Counted from the first letter of the stretch, positions 1 to 11,484 are shown. The stretch is 64,000 bases of DNA from Paracentrotus lividus (GCA_940671915.1 CALNVZ010003432.1:2890469-2954468); one strand, 5' to 3'. Numbers and translations are program-made. Notes: generated by a model from the sequence alone, not told the origin.

Positions 1-26
1 ATATTATGCTAATGTATTAATTCTAG

Positions 27-89
27 GTCTCTTGCTGAAGAGCTCAAGAAAGAAGCCAAGACAAATGACAGCCGCAGGGAGTCTACTTC
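27..89 (+). CDS. Exon of unidentified coiled-coil gene
   Basis: A TTCTAG acceptor precedes the exon and GTAAGT follows it. It encodes SLAEELKKEAKTNDSRREST, enters with one base of a split codon and leaves with two (TC), which the next exon completes to Ser. Confidence 0.75.
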
Positions 90-3000
90 GTAAGTATTTG
101 AATGTAGATGTGTTTCCAATTTGATGAGTGTAGTGCTTTTATGTTCTTTAATATGTTATTCTATTAATTGCATTACATTCTTCAAACTGCAACAAAAATT
201 AGCTTTAATGTTACCCTCTTGTTTCCTTCCTCGGCTCATATATTTTTATAAACTTTTCTTTCTAAATTTACATTATTTTATTTAACAATCATCACTGTTT
301 TTTTTTGTTTTGTTTTGTATTGTTTTTTTTATGCTGATTGGTAAAAAAAGCCATAAATTAATTTGGTGGTTGGTTTCTTTACTGCATAATCACAGTTTGT
401 CAAAAGCTCAAAAAAAAGAGAAAACGAATTAAAGAGGAATTTATTATGCTAAGAAGGCTCTATTAATGCACTTTAGGAGGGTACAGGACAACATCTTTTG
501 TATCTAGCACTATATTAATCGAGAAATGACTATTATTGTAATGATTTTCTTTACACTTTAGGTAAATGAATGAAGTGATCTTATATGCTGCTCAATAGTC
601 TTTATCAAGCACAAGCTTGCAAATTCATTTACTACCACTAACCATGCTTTGGTTGTAAGATGAATTTACGCTTCATGTTATTTTTATCCAATTTGTAATG
701 ATGGCATAATATGATTATGATGACAATCCTAAATCAAAATATTGAACTACGTTTGTAAAAACAATACATGAATCCATATACTAACTATCACATGTAGTTG
801 TAAGCTTGTCAAGAAATATTGGAATTACTAATTAACGTAACCGTTGGAAAAGGTTTATCTTTCATTTGGGGCTATTTGCTCACTAACAAAAGTAATTTGC
901 ACTGTTAATATTATGTTTTGCTTCCTACTGGTGTTGCCTTATATTCTAATGCATTATATTCTTATTTGGTTTATTGCACCCATGTCATGTGACTTAACAT
1001 CACCTGATCCCTCCCTCATATCACCTGACCCTGTGAATCCTCATCACTTGATTATTCCAGCCATAAAACATCAGCGTAAGTTTCGTTTATATTACTGCCT
1101 TGCACATGCTTGAACAAATTCTTGAAACTTAATTTCACCTTTGCTTTTAAGTATAATCAAGTGTATTTTTTGAATATTTTTGTGCAAATATAAAAGTCTT
1201 CATTTTCATCTGATTGTAACAATGTTCATAATTTTATTTAAACCATAAGCACACAAGATTTCCAAGGTCTAAATGAATCATTTTTTTATCCTTAACCAAT
1301 TATATTTTATTTCACTCCTACAACCTAAAAAAAAACAAAACAACAATGATACTTGATGAAGATTTACAAAATGAATCAAAAGAATTGCCAATGTGTGTAT
1401 AAAAATTACAATTTTACATCTTCTTTGCATTACCAGTTTGGAGATTTAATCATTAATTTCATTCAAGAAGTGTTTGACGTATTGCACACAAAAAAAAAAA
1501 TCGGTGTCAGGATTTTTGCGGTTTTTGCTGATGTGTAAATATGTGATTCACTCCATTCTGGTTTCAAATAGATGATACCAAAGTTACAAAACTAAAAGGA
1601 AACATTTATATATCTATTAAAGGAACATGTAGATGGGTAAAAGAAAAACCAATATGAATTAAGAATGGTTGTAGTGGTGCTGTGGTATACTGGACATAAT
1701 GCAGTCTATCAATCAGACAAAATGGAGATCATATCACAGCCTCTGCACTAACCTACATTTGCCATACTTGACCCTAGTTATGTAAATGGAAATATTTATG
1801 TGCCATTGAGAAACTAAAGCTTGCAATACAAAATACATTTGTATATAAATTGCACCAAATAAATTTACCAATTATTTTTGTAAACAGTGGAGCTCTACAG
1901 ATGATGACAACGATCCTGGAAAGCAATCGTCAGAAGCAAGCTCTGAGGCAGCTAGAACAAGAGATGAAAGTTGAGACTCTAAAACAGAAAGAAGAACTCA
2001 ATGAACAACTGGAAGATGCTCTAGAACAAGAACTTAAGGTTAGTACAAAGCACACATCTTAATCTTAATTCAGAAGCAATCTTTGAGGCAGCTTGAGCAG
2101 GAGATGAAAGTTGAGACTCTTAAACAGAAAGAAGAACTCAATGAACAGCTGGAAGATGCTCTAGAACAAGAACTTAAGGTTTGTACAAAGCACACCTCTT
2201 AATCTTAATTCAGAAGCAAGCTCTGAGGCAGCTAGAACAGGAGATGAAAGTTGAGACTCTTAAACAGAAAGAAGAACTCAATGAACAACTGGAAGATGCT
2301 CTAGAACAAGAACTTAAGGTTTGTGCGACAACCTTGATAATTGTTCCTTTTCCTCAATTTACATTTTTAAATAGAGCCTTCAGTATTAAACACCATTTGT
2401 CTTTCTTAAAAATTATTATCTAAAACTTTGAAAAATGAGTACTTACTCACCATGGAAACCTCCAGAAAAAATTTAGTCTTTGATAGTTATTATGTGTCCA
2501 AACTTTCCGTAAACCTTCGCTGTGTCGTTTCTCAGTTCCCACATGAACCTGCACGGTTCTTCTATTGCCAGAAGTGATGGGACAGAGTTCTAGTACAGAT
2601 ACTGATATTATTTGATTGCATAACCATGTATATCAGAACATGTACCTGCACTAGAAATCTGTCCTACCATACCTTGCAAGGAGAGAAACAAATATGTTTA
2701 TAGATGTTATAATGTATGGCGTAAGATGACAATATTGAATTATGCTACCCATTTATTACCCATGAATTATTTTATTTATTTCCATGAATTAATTCTATAT
2801 TTGCTTGTTACATTGTAGGAGCGTGAGAGAGATTTCTTGGGACAGCTTGCTGCACTCAGTCAACTGAGCAAAGATGAACTGAACAACATGGTCCAAACAG
2901 CGATAGCAGGTAGGAAACATCCTATTGTCAAGTACTTTTGAAAGACATTTATGTACATTTTTCACACTCTACCCAGGTGTAGTCATACATGTACCTTAAA

Positions 3001-4264
3001 GGTAGTGTCATCCTTTTTCACAAATTTCGAAAACTAATGCAACTTGGCATAACTTTAGAATATAATCAACCTATACTGTCTATTCAATCTTACTGTCATA
3101 GGTTGCCTAGATCAGTAATATGAAACGAAAATCTGACTACCAATCTTGACCCGCTCTCCATCAACATCGTTGATATTACAGCGCGTGCAGCACGGAAAAC
3201 ACACAGCAATATACACACGGCGCATCAGCGTGCATTATTCTCTGCGCTGACGGTCAGCGGTTCGCACCGTACCGTATATTTTTCGAGGTTCGAAAAAATA
3301 GGAATGAATTTTGATAATCGCAATATAATGACAAACATACACAATTGAGCTTAATCATGTTGTGGGAAGATATAGTCATTGGTATACTACTATATCCTCT
3401 CAAAAACTAGAAATTTAATATTTTTGCCTGCAAAAGGCTGACACTACCTTTAAAAGATGTAATGAGTGGATATTTGGTAGGATTGTCACTTATCTTTCCC
3501 ATGCAGTTCTAAGGTAAATTCCTACATGTAGCTCAAACTTTCTTTGTGTACCAAAATCAATTGTCCAGCTAAAGCTGGGAAATATTGGCATGCAGCAATG
3601 GCAATTATCATTCCTTTTGTGTTTAAGTACTACTTGTTTCCCCCAAAATACAAAAACATTTTTTGATCCTCAAAATATTGCTCTGCCGTAGAAAAGGTTG
3701 GCATCTCCGTTAAATGTCTTGAGCATATATTGGCTATGTATGAGCCTCATGGAAGAAGCCATGATTATAGGATAACCAACTGATTCTCCAGCGACAATTG
3801 CTCTAGGGCGGTGTTTCACCAAGTCTTTCGTGAAGTTAAGAATAGCTTTACAAACGACTGAAATATGTTCTTGGGTGCTATACAAATCACATCTTCAATC
3901 ATTTCGCACAATAACTGATCACCAGTCATTAGTAACTTACAAATAACTTGGTGAAATGCCATCTAGGGTTTACTTCACCTAAGATATTGACTCCAGAGCA
4001 AACTTGCAGTCTCATATCATAATAATCACATAGTCAAAGAATTGCCTTTTCCTCTGTTTCATCCTTGTTATCACAGAGGACGGAGGTGATGAGAACGACG
4101 CCAAGAAACTGAGTAAGGATCTCAACAAGCGCATCAAGTCAGCCAAGACCAGACCAGACATGGATCCTCGCGCAGAGGAGACTGACGATGAATCTCCGGT
4201 AGTGGTCAAGAGACCTAATAAAAAGAAAAAGAAGGGGAAGAAGGCACCCCCTCCAGAAGATTAA
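27..4264 (+). CDS. Coiled-coil protein, 3' end of gene (unidentified)
   Basis: The window shows only the C-terminal exons of a spliced gene. Exons at 27-89, 1888-2038, 2819-2909 and 4077-4264 join in phase with GT-AG borders; two extra copies of the second exon's 3' part lie at 2074-2178 and 2214-2318. The product starts here with SLAEELKKEAKTNDSRREST. It continues as a charged heptad-like helix (RQLEQEMKVETLKQKEEL) and then a leucine-rich segment (FLGQLAALSQLSKDELNNM). The tail is acidic then very lysine-rich (NKKKKKGKKAPPPED) before TAA at 4262-4264. Coiled-coil architecture and a basic tail are visible; no enzymatic motif is. I do not recognise the family. The neighbouring ALMS1-like gene is transcribed convergently. 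The 5' exons lie outside the window. Confidence 0.8.
1888..2038 (+). CDS. Exon of unidentified coiled-coil gene (copy 1 of triplicated helix)
   Basis: The acceptor is GTAAACAG and the donor AAG|GTTAGT. The exon completes the split Ser codon, reads GALQMMTTILESNRQ and then the helix KQALRQLEQEMKVETLKQKE ending QELK in phase 0. Its last 105 bases are the unit repeated twice downstream. It must be included for frame, because the previous exon ends in phase 2 and the two later copies start in phase 0. Confidence 0.8.
2074..2178 (+). CDS. Tandem exon copy 2 of the coiled-coil helix
   Basis: This 105-base, phase 0-0 copy encodes 35 residues starting KQSLRQLEQEMKVE and ending QELK. It has its own acceptor (TTAATTCAG) and donor (AAG|GTTTGT). 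Copy 1 differs from it by only a few bases, with Ala to Ser the visible replacement. The intron before it is only 35 bp (2039-2073), very short for an animal intron, so use of this exon next to copy 1 is uncertain. Confidence 0.5.
2214..2318 (+). CDS. Tandem exon copy 3 of the coiled-coil helix
   Basis: This third 105-base copy starts KQALRQLEQEMKVE, has the same acceptor (TTAATTCAG), and is followed by GTTTGT and a 500-bp intron. It is in phase with exon 2819-2909. Splicing from copy 1 to copy 3 would leave a 175-bp intron, which is far more plausible than the 35-bp ones. Confidence 0.55.
2819..2909 (+). CDS. Exon of unidentified coiled-coil gene
   Basis: The acceptor is CATTGTAG and the donor GCAG|GTAGGA. 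It encodes ERERDFLGQLAALSQLSKDE and LNNMVQTAIAG, continuing the helix in phase 0 and leaving in phase 1. Confidence 0.8.
2996..3453. mobile_element. MITE with TTAA target, inside last intron of left gene
   Basis: The ends are inverted repeats (TTAAAGGTAGTGTCA at the left, its reverse complement TGACACTACCTTTAA at the right), each bounded by TTAA. The length is ~458 bp and there is no coding capacity. TTAA targets are typical of piggyBac- and Kolobok-type non-autonomous elements; assignment between them is not possible here. Confidence 0.7.
3803..3963. mobile_element. Short MITE-like inverted repeat
   Basis: GGGCGGTGTTTCACCAAGT at the left pairs imperfectly with ACTTGGTGAAATGCC near the right end. 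No coding. It resembles the elements at 11,594 and 12,167 in its GGYG-TTTCA-type terminus. Confidence 0.45.
4077..4264 (+). CDS. Terminal exon of unidentified coiled-coil gene
   Basis: The acceptor is TTATCACAG. Read in the phase left by exon 2819-2909 it gives EDGGDENDAKKLSKDLNKRI, then KSAKTRPDMDPRAEETDDES, a lysine-rich stretch and PPPED before TAA. The acidic-then-basic tail is low in complexity but the frame is continuous across the junction. Confidence 0.8.
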
Positions 4265-4680
4265 TAAAAGGAATGAGATTAGATGTATAATGAACTAAAG
4301 AGGAAAGGAAATTTCCTTTGACTTAAGAGAGAAGGAGATAACAGGAAATTCAAAGATAAATTGTGTCAAAGACAAAAAAAATAAAAAATTCTGGAATGGT
4401 TAGTGTTGGGATTAGGGGAGGGGAGGGAGTAGTATGGTATACATGTTTGCAAAAAATTATTCACAAATTTTATGAATATAAAAAATATGGAGAATGAACA
4501 AGGAAGAAGAAGGATTATGAAAAAAGAAAAATGAATGAATTCATGACTACATGTATGTTTATAGAAAGAAAGGTTTCAGGGGAAAGAAATTATAGAAAAA
4601 ATTCTTGGTATAGGACAGGGATATATTACTGGTTACTCATTATTGATACTTATGCAGCATTTATCTGAGTTCAGTTATCC

Positions 4681-4686
4681 AATAAA
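4681..4686 (+). terminator. Candidate polyadenylation signal of the left gene
   Basis: An AATAAA lies about 420 bp after the stop codon. Another AATAAA overlaps the stop (4263-4268) but would leave almost no 3' UTR. Choice between them is a guess from sequence alone. Confidence 0.3.
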
Positions 4687-5423
4687 AGACTTTTAACTGC
4701 ATTTGTATAAAAAGAGGTAACTGAAAAAAAAAATCCTACACCAAAGTCTTGGACTCTATGAACCAAACCAAAGCTAGGATATTCACCTTGAACAATATTT
4801 ATGGCTTTAATCATGCACCTTGATTTTTGTTGTTGTTTTGATCAGCTTACTGGAAAATAGACCTCGTGCATTGACATCATCACGCCACCATCTTAGAGGC
4901 TGAGGCCATTGCCTTGCATGCATTTGTGATCTGGCGCATCTCTGACTACTCTGTTTACACGCTATGAAATCATGATGTCATATGCATAAGGTCTATGGGA
5001 TATATACTGTACATGTAACACAAAATATTATTATCATTATTTTACTATTTGTCATAATTGTTAAACAAAGCCGTTTAAATATTATGTCAAATTTTATAAG
5101 TGAAGTTTTATTAACCTAGTAGATCTGAAATATATATACCTCATTTAGGGGCTTATTTAAAAGAAAATGAGTTGTAAACTATTGTATTGTCTTTCATATG
5201 CAAACTTCATGGAAATTCATGGATTATTTTTGTACGGTATGGTACATTTATTACATGAATACCATCAATTGATTTGAGCTTGTTTAGGAGAGCGATCAAG
5301 AAATATTTTGAATGAAATTTTTGTGAATTTGTTTTAGTAAATTCTCAGGATGATAACTTGTTTGTGTGATATTGAATTTTTTAATTTTATGAATGAAAAC
5401 TTGCTATTTATTGTTGTATATTG

Positions 5424-5592
5424 TTAATATATGTGAGTTCGAAACCTGACCGAGTCATACCAAAGACTTACAAAAATGGTACCTAAAAGTTGCCTTTTAA
5501 CAAGGAGCTTGGGGGTAATAATAACATCATGCAGGGCCTGCTGGGAGAACAGTTGTCAGAACTGAAGTGGCTACCCTGGGTAAATAAAACAA

Positions 5593-5632
<40 letters not shown>

Positions 5633-5639
5633 ATATGTG
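5424..5639 (+). mobile_element. 5'-truncated tRNA-derived SINE with 12-bp TSD
   Basis: The body starts at a B-box-like GAGTTCGAAAC, runs through GAGTCATACCAAAGACTTAC and ends in an (ATT)n tail. It is flanked by a perfect 12-bp direct repeat TTAATATATGTG (5424-5435 and 5628-5639). The body resembles a SINE type I associate with sea urchin genomes; this is from memory, not a search. The A-box half of the promoter is missing, so it is a truncated insertion. Confidence 0.75.
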
Positions 5640-5820
5640 TTATTTACATAGAAATCGCTTTATTTCTATTTTGATAAAATTTCAGTGGGCTTCAAATGCT
5701 GAGTTATAACATGCATTTATAGAAATGTAAAATCTTTAAAGCTAATTTTTTTTTAATTATTATTATTTCATGCAGTTTACTGTTTTAATCAAGAATGTTG
5801 AAATTGTTTTTCATATTTTG

Positions 5821-5983
5821 TAAATACCCAATATTACTGATTACAATTTTTGCCCAAAAGATTATAAAAAAGTGGATATAATCAAGAATAGTGATATTGT
5901 GGTCCTTTTTTTGTGTAAACACCCAATATTACTGATGACAGGTTTTGCCGAAAAGATTCTACAAAGGAGTGGATATTTTAATT
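5821..5983. repeat. Diverged ~102-bp tandem duplication
   Basis: The stretch containing ACCCAATATTACTGAT, then TTTGCC and AAAAGATT, and GTGGATAT occurs at about 5,826-5,878 and again at about 5,922-5,976. The copies differ by several substitutions, so the duplication is not recent. Confidence 0.5.
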
Positions 5984-6227
5984 TTCAAATTGTAAATGAA
6001 ATTATGTTTCCAGCTGTAACATACTATGTGTCAAAGATATTTCTCAAGTTATATTTCATGTAAATTATTGTAGTAAAAAATAAATTGTGAACCAAAGTAT
6101 AAATGACTATTTCTCCTTTTTCTTCAACAGTAGAAATACAAGTAAGTGGATGAAAGTGAGTGACGAAAGATTCTATGAACAATAGGTAATCAAAGAAAAT
6201 GTTTTTTGAAATACACATTAACACGAT

Positions 6228-6498
6228 ATATGTGATGCATCACATCAAAATGAGAGACAAGTCGCAGAGCAAATTCAGCAAAAGGTCAAGGAAATTGGTA
6301 AAATAATGATATATCATAAATGTCTAATTTTGGGGAAGGTATCTTTTTTATTTTCTGGAACTTCAATGTTTCATTTGTGCTCTACAAATATATTGAGTAA
6401 AAAAGATAAAGTGAAAGTAATAAAAAAGGTATTTGTTTGCAAATATCTTTGACTCTTTTCTAGCGACTTGTCTCTCATTTTGACGTGATGCATCACAT
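6228..6498. mobile_element. MITE with ~35-bp terminal inverted repeats
   Basis: ATGTGATGCATCACATCAAA followed by ATGAGAGACAAGTCGC at the left is repeated inverted at the right end (GCGACTTGTCTCTCAT ... GATGCATCACAT). The 270-bp element contains no ORF. Confidence 0.65.
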
Positions 6499-6504
6499 AC
6501 GAGT

Positions 6505-6685
6505 TACAGTCCACTCCCTGTATAATGAGATGCTTGGGACCCAGCCAAATACCTAGTTATAATAGAATCTTGTTTTATTGAACACATAAACACATGCGCA
6601 CATGATTGGATTTGGGACCAGAAGAGTTGCCTTGTCGTCCCACAAAATCATGTATCTGTGGTCTTTATAACAGTAGTGGACTGTA
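6505..6685. mobile_element. Small TA-flanked inverted-repeat element
   Basis: TACAGTCCACTCCC at the left faces AGTGGACTGTA at the right. Its right TA is shared with the start of the next element (6,684), so two insertions abut. A related left end (ACAGTCCACTCC) recurs at 10,494. Confidence 0.55.
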
Positions 6686-6978
6686 CAGTGTGTCCCACAA
6701 AAAAGGCTAATGGCACTCTAAATGAGTATAATTTGAAAATGACCCAATCATATTGTATATAATTTTATAAACGTTAACTAGCATTTATTTTATAAAACTG
6801 GCTCAAATTTTATGCGATATGGTCCATTGAACACAGAGATACGAGCTTTCTTTCAGCACTCGTCAGAAAAATTGTCATATCTTTAATCAAACATGGCTGA
6901 ATGTGCATGAAGAGATATAATGTACACCACTTGAACAGATAACAAATCTTGTTAGCTGAACCTGACTACACATACTAC

Positions 6979-7157
6979 TTAACCACTTGGCTGCGGACCA
7001 CGTAATATTACGTGCGTGGCGTTTGTACACTGCGTGCGGGCCACGTAATATTACATGCTCATGCTATTGTATGAGCTTTGTCTGTTTCGACACACCAGTG
7101 CCACGTTGGTCATACCCGTACTGTGCAATTAGCACCATGCAGCAGTCGAGTGGTTAA
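6979..7157. mobile_element. TTAA-flanked MITE nested in 6,684-7,618
   Basis: TTAACCACTTGGCTGC at the left matches the inverse of GCAGTCGAGTGGTTAA at the right. The inside contains CCACGTAATATTAC twice, part of a CACGTAATATTACGTG palindrome. Confidence 0.6.
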
Positions 7158-7230
7158 TACAAAACTTGGATGGAGAGGTTTCCTGATGTGTAATGAAAAA
7201 ATGCTCATATCTTTGTGATAATTGGACCAT

Positions 7231-7465
7231 GGGGGTGCAACACAGACTTACGATTGATTAAAAGTTACGATTGATTTTTTTCGCGGTAGCCTCATCGTGG
7301 ACAGGATGCTTCAAAGTTGATGATCTTAATCCTAACCCTAGCCCTAACCCTTCTCTTAATCGTATCCAAATCCTAATCCATGACTGTACCTGGTTTTCGA
7401 ATGAGGTTACCAAGAAATAATCAATCAGAACTTTTAATTGATCGTAAGTCTTTGTGTTACACCCC
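7231..7465. mobile_element. MITE with ~45-bp inverted repeats and a telomere-like core
   Basis: GGGGTGCAACACAGACTTAC and the following ATTGATTAAAAGTT are mirrored at the right end (GTAAGTCTTTGTGTTACACC). The core at about 7,324-7,351 contains CCTAACCCTAGCCCTAACCC, resembling the vertebrate-type telomere repeat but only about four units long. Confidence 0.6.
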
Positions 7466-8292
7466 ACATATCACATAAAATTTCATCCAGTTGTAGAAGA
7501 TGAATTGCAGTTTATGTGTTTAAAGATATAAACAATATAATGTTGTAATTTTAAAATTATACCCATCTAGAGTGCCATTAGCATTTTTTTTTTTTGGGGG
7601 GGGGGGGAACATGCTGTATAAGGGCATTTGCAGTTCAAACTTATGAGATATGAACTCAAAATAAAAACAAAATGAGAGTTGTCTCTTTTTACATTTTTCA
7701 TGTACTTTATATTTTGTTTATTTATAATACAGCACAACAAATTGTATTTTCTATACATGTACATTTCATTGACACATTCCCTTTTATACATCTATATGTA
7801 CAAGTAGTACACTTCATAAATATTTAAAGACATTTACAGGATAAAAACAACAAACATGTTGCTATATTTTAACATTAAAGATTCACTAATATAATACATG
7901 TACATTGTACCTATTTCATCATCTCTACAATAAGGCAACACATTTGCAACAAATAATCCAAAATGAAATAACCTACCCCATGGAAAGTTGATTAAATATC
8001 TAGATTAATGAATTCAAAGCAAATTAGATACTTCCACCTGTGTTTAATGGAGTGAATGCTTGTGCATGAATAAATAATGATAACATTCACGAGCCTTCAT
8101 GATAAGTGGAAGAACAAATTTTCAAAAGAAAAGGCATCACAGCTTACAAAGGAAAAAGGGAAGAAAAGAAGGAGAAAGTGAGAAAATGAATAATTGACAG
8201 AAAATGGAAGGACAGGAAGGAATGAGCAAGATGATGGAAGGGGAGAAAGAGACATTTAGAAAGTTAAAACGGCCACCAGAAAATAATGATGC

Positions 8293-8747
8293 TTAAAGGG
8301 GAAGTTCACCTGGGTTTAAATTGGTTTTAAAAAATGCAGAAAAATAAAAGAAAAATATGAGTCAAGGTTTGGAGAAAATCTACCAAAAAATAATGAAGTT
8401 ATGAATATTCAAAGTTTTAATTCTGTGACGTCACGTGCGAGCAGTTCTCCTATGTGTTATGTAGTGTAAATTCCATAAAATGTCATTTTTTCAGAAGAAA
8501 ATTAATTATGTCACCTGTGCATTCGATATACCATCATACACATGTTCATATACATACCTCTATCAAATTGACCCATTCTTTTATCAAGAACCATGAAAAA
8601 AAAGAGAAATTTATGGAATTTACATACACAACACAAGGGAGAGCTGCTCGCACATGACTTCAAACTTCAAACTTTCACTCATATTTTTCTATTATTTTTC
8701 TGCATTCTTTAAAACTAATAAAATTCCAGGGTGAACTTCCCCTTTAA
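8293..8747. mobile_element. TTAA-flanked long-TIR MITE, copy A
   Basis: The termini are TTAAAGGGGAAGTTCACC and its inverse. Inverted similarity extends more than 100 bp inward (AAAAATATGAGTCAAGGTTT near the left, CTCATATTTTTCT near the right). The same family recurs at 31,142-31,646. Confidence 0.75.
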
Positions 8748-10489
8748 GAGAAAAGACAAATATCAAATAACCCACTAATTCAGTGACATTAAACAATACT
8801 TTGGTATCAGCTTCAGATCGTTATAACTAGGGAATAACTTTCCACAAATCAAATCACTGAATATATTTCAGTGGCAATATGATGTAATGAAGTTTTAAAG
8901 TGCTTGTTGAGAGGCAATAAAATCATACTTTTCCTCTCATTCTTAAGATTGAATTTAAGAATCAGAGCAACAGTATAACTTTTAGCATTTAAAATTCCTG
9001 ACCCATTAGCCCTTCTACAATGTACAAAATATATGGCATATACATGCAATGTGGAGCTTATAATTGATTGTATGCACTTGCGTGGGAAAGAGGGGCGGTC
9101 CCTGCTTTATTTTTTAATTATTTTACAATCCTACTGCTACAAAAACTGAAGACTAGAAAGAATTTCAGATAGAAGACACTCCTGAGATCAAATTAATCAA
9201 AATTCACTTCAAATCACAAATAATTCAAATAATCTGTAAATTGTACAAAGTTCTATACATACACACAATTATACATTTTGGCATATACAGATTGTACAAT
9301 GTATTTCCATAATTCTCTTTATATTGACAATTTACACTTTTTACAAATTGAATGATAAGCGGAAAAAAAAAATGCACAGAATTAATTCAGTTGAAGAAAA
9401 GAAAATACTTTGGAATGAATCTCACAGGCACATACAAAAATAAACCCGAAACCAAAATTCAGAAATCAATTATGCAAGAAAAGCAGATGAATACAATGTG
9501 GAAATTCTGAAATATGAAGCATTATAAACATATTACTACGAGCCTCGAGGCAACAAAAGCACATATTTAGGCAAGAATCTTGAGGAAAAAGACGATCATA
9601 AACAGTTATATTACTATTGGAATGCAGGGACAACAAACAAGAAAAAAATATCAGTCATTGGACATCCATAGACTATGAGAATAAGGAAACTACATTACAA
9701 AATTGTGCTTTATGCAAAAGAAATAAGAGTTAGCACAATGAATAATTGAATCATTGGAAAACATCACCAACCTCTTTCCCCTTCTCTCTAATAATATTTA
9801 AGCAGCATGTGTTCATATTTATATACATTTTGTACCCATTCACTACTTCAAACACAATAATATACATGTGTAGAATTACCCAAAAGCAACACATTTCTTT
9901 TAAGTTTGTTTTTTTTAGGTGCGGCTAGTGTATTCAAATTGCCTCTACAGACAGGTTTCCATATAATCAAAACCTTTTCTGCAATACTCCTCATATCTAA
10001 AACATGGTAATACCTTTGATATTGTTTTATTTACCTTGAATCATTGACTAGACAATAAAGCCATTTTTTACCATAAACAATACACACATAATTTGGCACT
10101 TCATTGTTCGGTGAAGTTTAATCTTTGAAATCGGGAATGAAAATTTGGATATGAATTTTCTTTGGTTCATTTCGGTCCTTTACTCCATCCCAAAACCTTG
10201 ATTCCACATTATCACTAGTTTCACAACATAGCCCACTTGACAAAAATTGTCATATTTCTATTTTGAGTTTTACCCAGATTTTAGGTGTCATGATTAAATC
10301 TTGAAATTGAAAAAATTTCAGTCTCATCTGCAGCCGTTGTGTCAAACTGCCACAGGAAATTGACAAACTTGAGCAATGTGTGATTTTCATTTTCACAATG
10401 TACATGTAGCCCACTACATGGCGCTGTCTACGATTCAGTTTTTGAGATAAATTGGACGAGTGAGCGCCCTCGTGAAACCAGTGACGAAA
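8748..10489. other. Intergenic AT-rich stretch, nothing assignable
   Basis: No ORF with coding character, splice-consistent exon, RNA gene or clear terminal inverted repeat was recognised. Short poly-A/T and TACATGTA-like words are common. Confidence 0.5.
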
Positions 10490-10574
10490 TACAGTCCACT
10501 CCAATTATAACGAGGTGCTTAGTACCAGGCAAATTACCTCATTGTAAGGAGAATGGATTGTAGCTAATGTTACT

Positions 10575-10830
10575 AATGCGGTGGTCACAACTCGCCGTAC
10601 TTTCGACGTGCAACTCCCTACGGTGGATTTCGTAGAAAATTTCGTGCAGCGTATGTACCATGCAGGCATGTTGCCTGTACGATGTGCAGGAAGTTATTCC
10701 AATACCCTTACTATAGAAACGCAGGAATCGCAGAAATTGACCCACGACCTGTGCATGCGTTGTTCATGCAACGCAGGCTACGTTGGTTGCAAGTGCCCCC
10801 TTGCCTATGACGAGTTGTGACCGTCGCATT
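10575..10830. mobile_element. GC-richer MITE with inverted ends
   Basis: AATGCGGTGGTCACAACTCG at the left is matched by the inverse of GAGTTGTGACCGTCGCATT at the right. The 79-codon + strand ORF inside shows no family resemblance and is treated as chance. Confidence 0.6.
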
Positions 10831-11141
10831 GAGGTGCAATCAATAGGTCTAAAATAGGTGGTTGTACAACAAGTATGTTGGCTAATTTGAGTAATTTGAT
10901 GAGGTATGGAATGATTAAAAAGCTGTTGACAAAACTCTTTGGCATTTCATCTATGAGGTTTAAAAATGAGTTACGTTGGTCGGCTGTGTTGTCTTACAAT
11001 GACTAACACCTGGATATTAAAGTTTGAAAGAAAACAGTACTACTAATAATACCACAATCTGGACATCTTCAAAATTGCTACTAAACCAGTAAGTTGCTTT
11101 TGTCGCACACATCTGATATACTTGATATATATCCAAAGCAC

Positions 11142-11225
11142 TTTATTTCCCCTGCTTATCAAGGTGTTAAAGCAGGGGTTTTCACTAAGTACAAGAACAT
11201 TTTGTGAATGATGCAGTTGTTTATT
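11142..11225 (-). terminator. Candidate polyadenylation signals of the ALMS1-like gene
   Basis: On the - strand AATAAA occurs at 11,220-11,225 and 11,142-11,147, some 260-340 bp past the stop codon at 11,485-11,487. Either could end the transcript. Confidence 0.3.
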
Positions 11226-11484
11226 TAAAGCAGCAATGGCACTCGCAAAATGTTTGCATGCCCTGTGAAAACACATCTTAAGCTTCCTATCAATTTATGG
11301 ATTCATTTTAGAATTACATCCAACAGGTAGAATGAAATGTTAGTCAGTCTCCCTGTTAAACTTTATACAGGTACTCATGAAGGATTTCTTGGGTTGCAAT
11401 CCACAGGCAAGCATTGGACACTTTAGTCTACTCACGTTGCAAAGTTGTGCATAATGGAATAAATTATTCTTTGCAGGTGTTGAA

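Larger units (their letters stand above)
6684..7618. mobile_element. Mariner-like non-autonomous element carrying two nested MITEs
   Basis: The left end TACAGTGTGTCCCACAAAAA continues into GGCTAATGGCACTCTA. The right end carries TAGAGTGCCATTAGC, then T- and G-runs and CTGTA. The terminus resembles mariner/Tc1 ends at a TA target. No transposase ORF is visible. Two younger inverted-repeat elements lie inside. Confidence 0.55.

Noticed and set aside
10581-10820. Cys-containing 79-codon + strand ORF
   Set aside because: Lies wholly between the inverted ends of a MITE and has no splice or start context.
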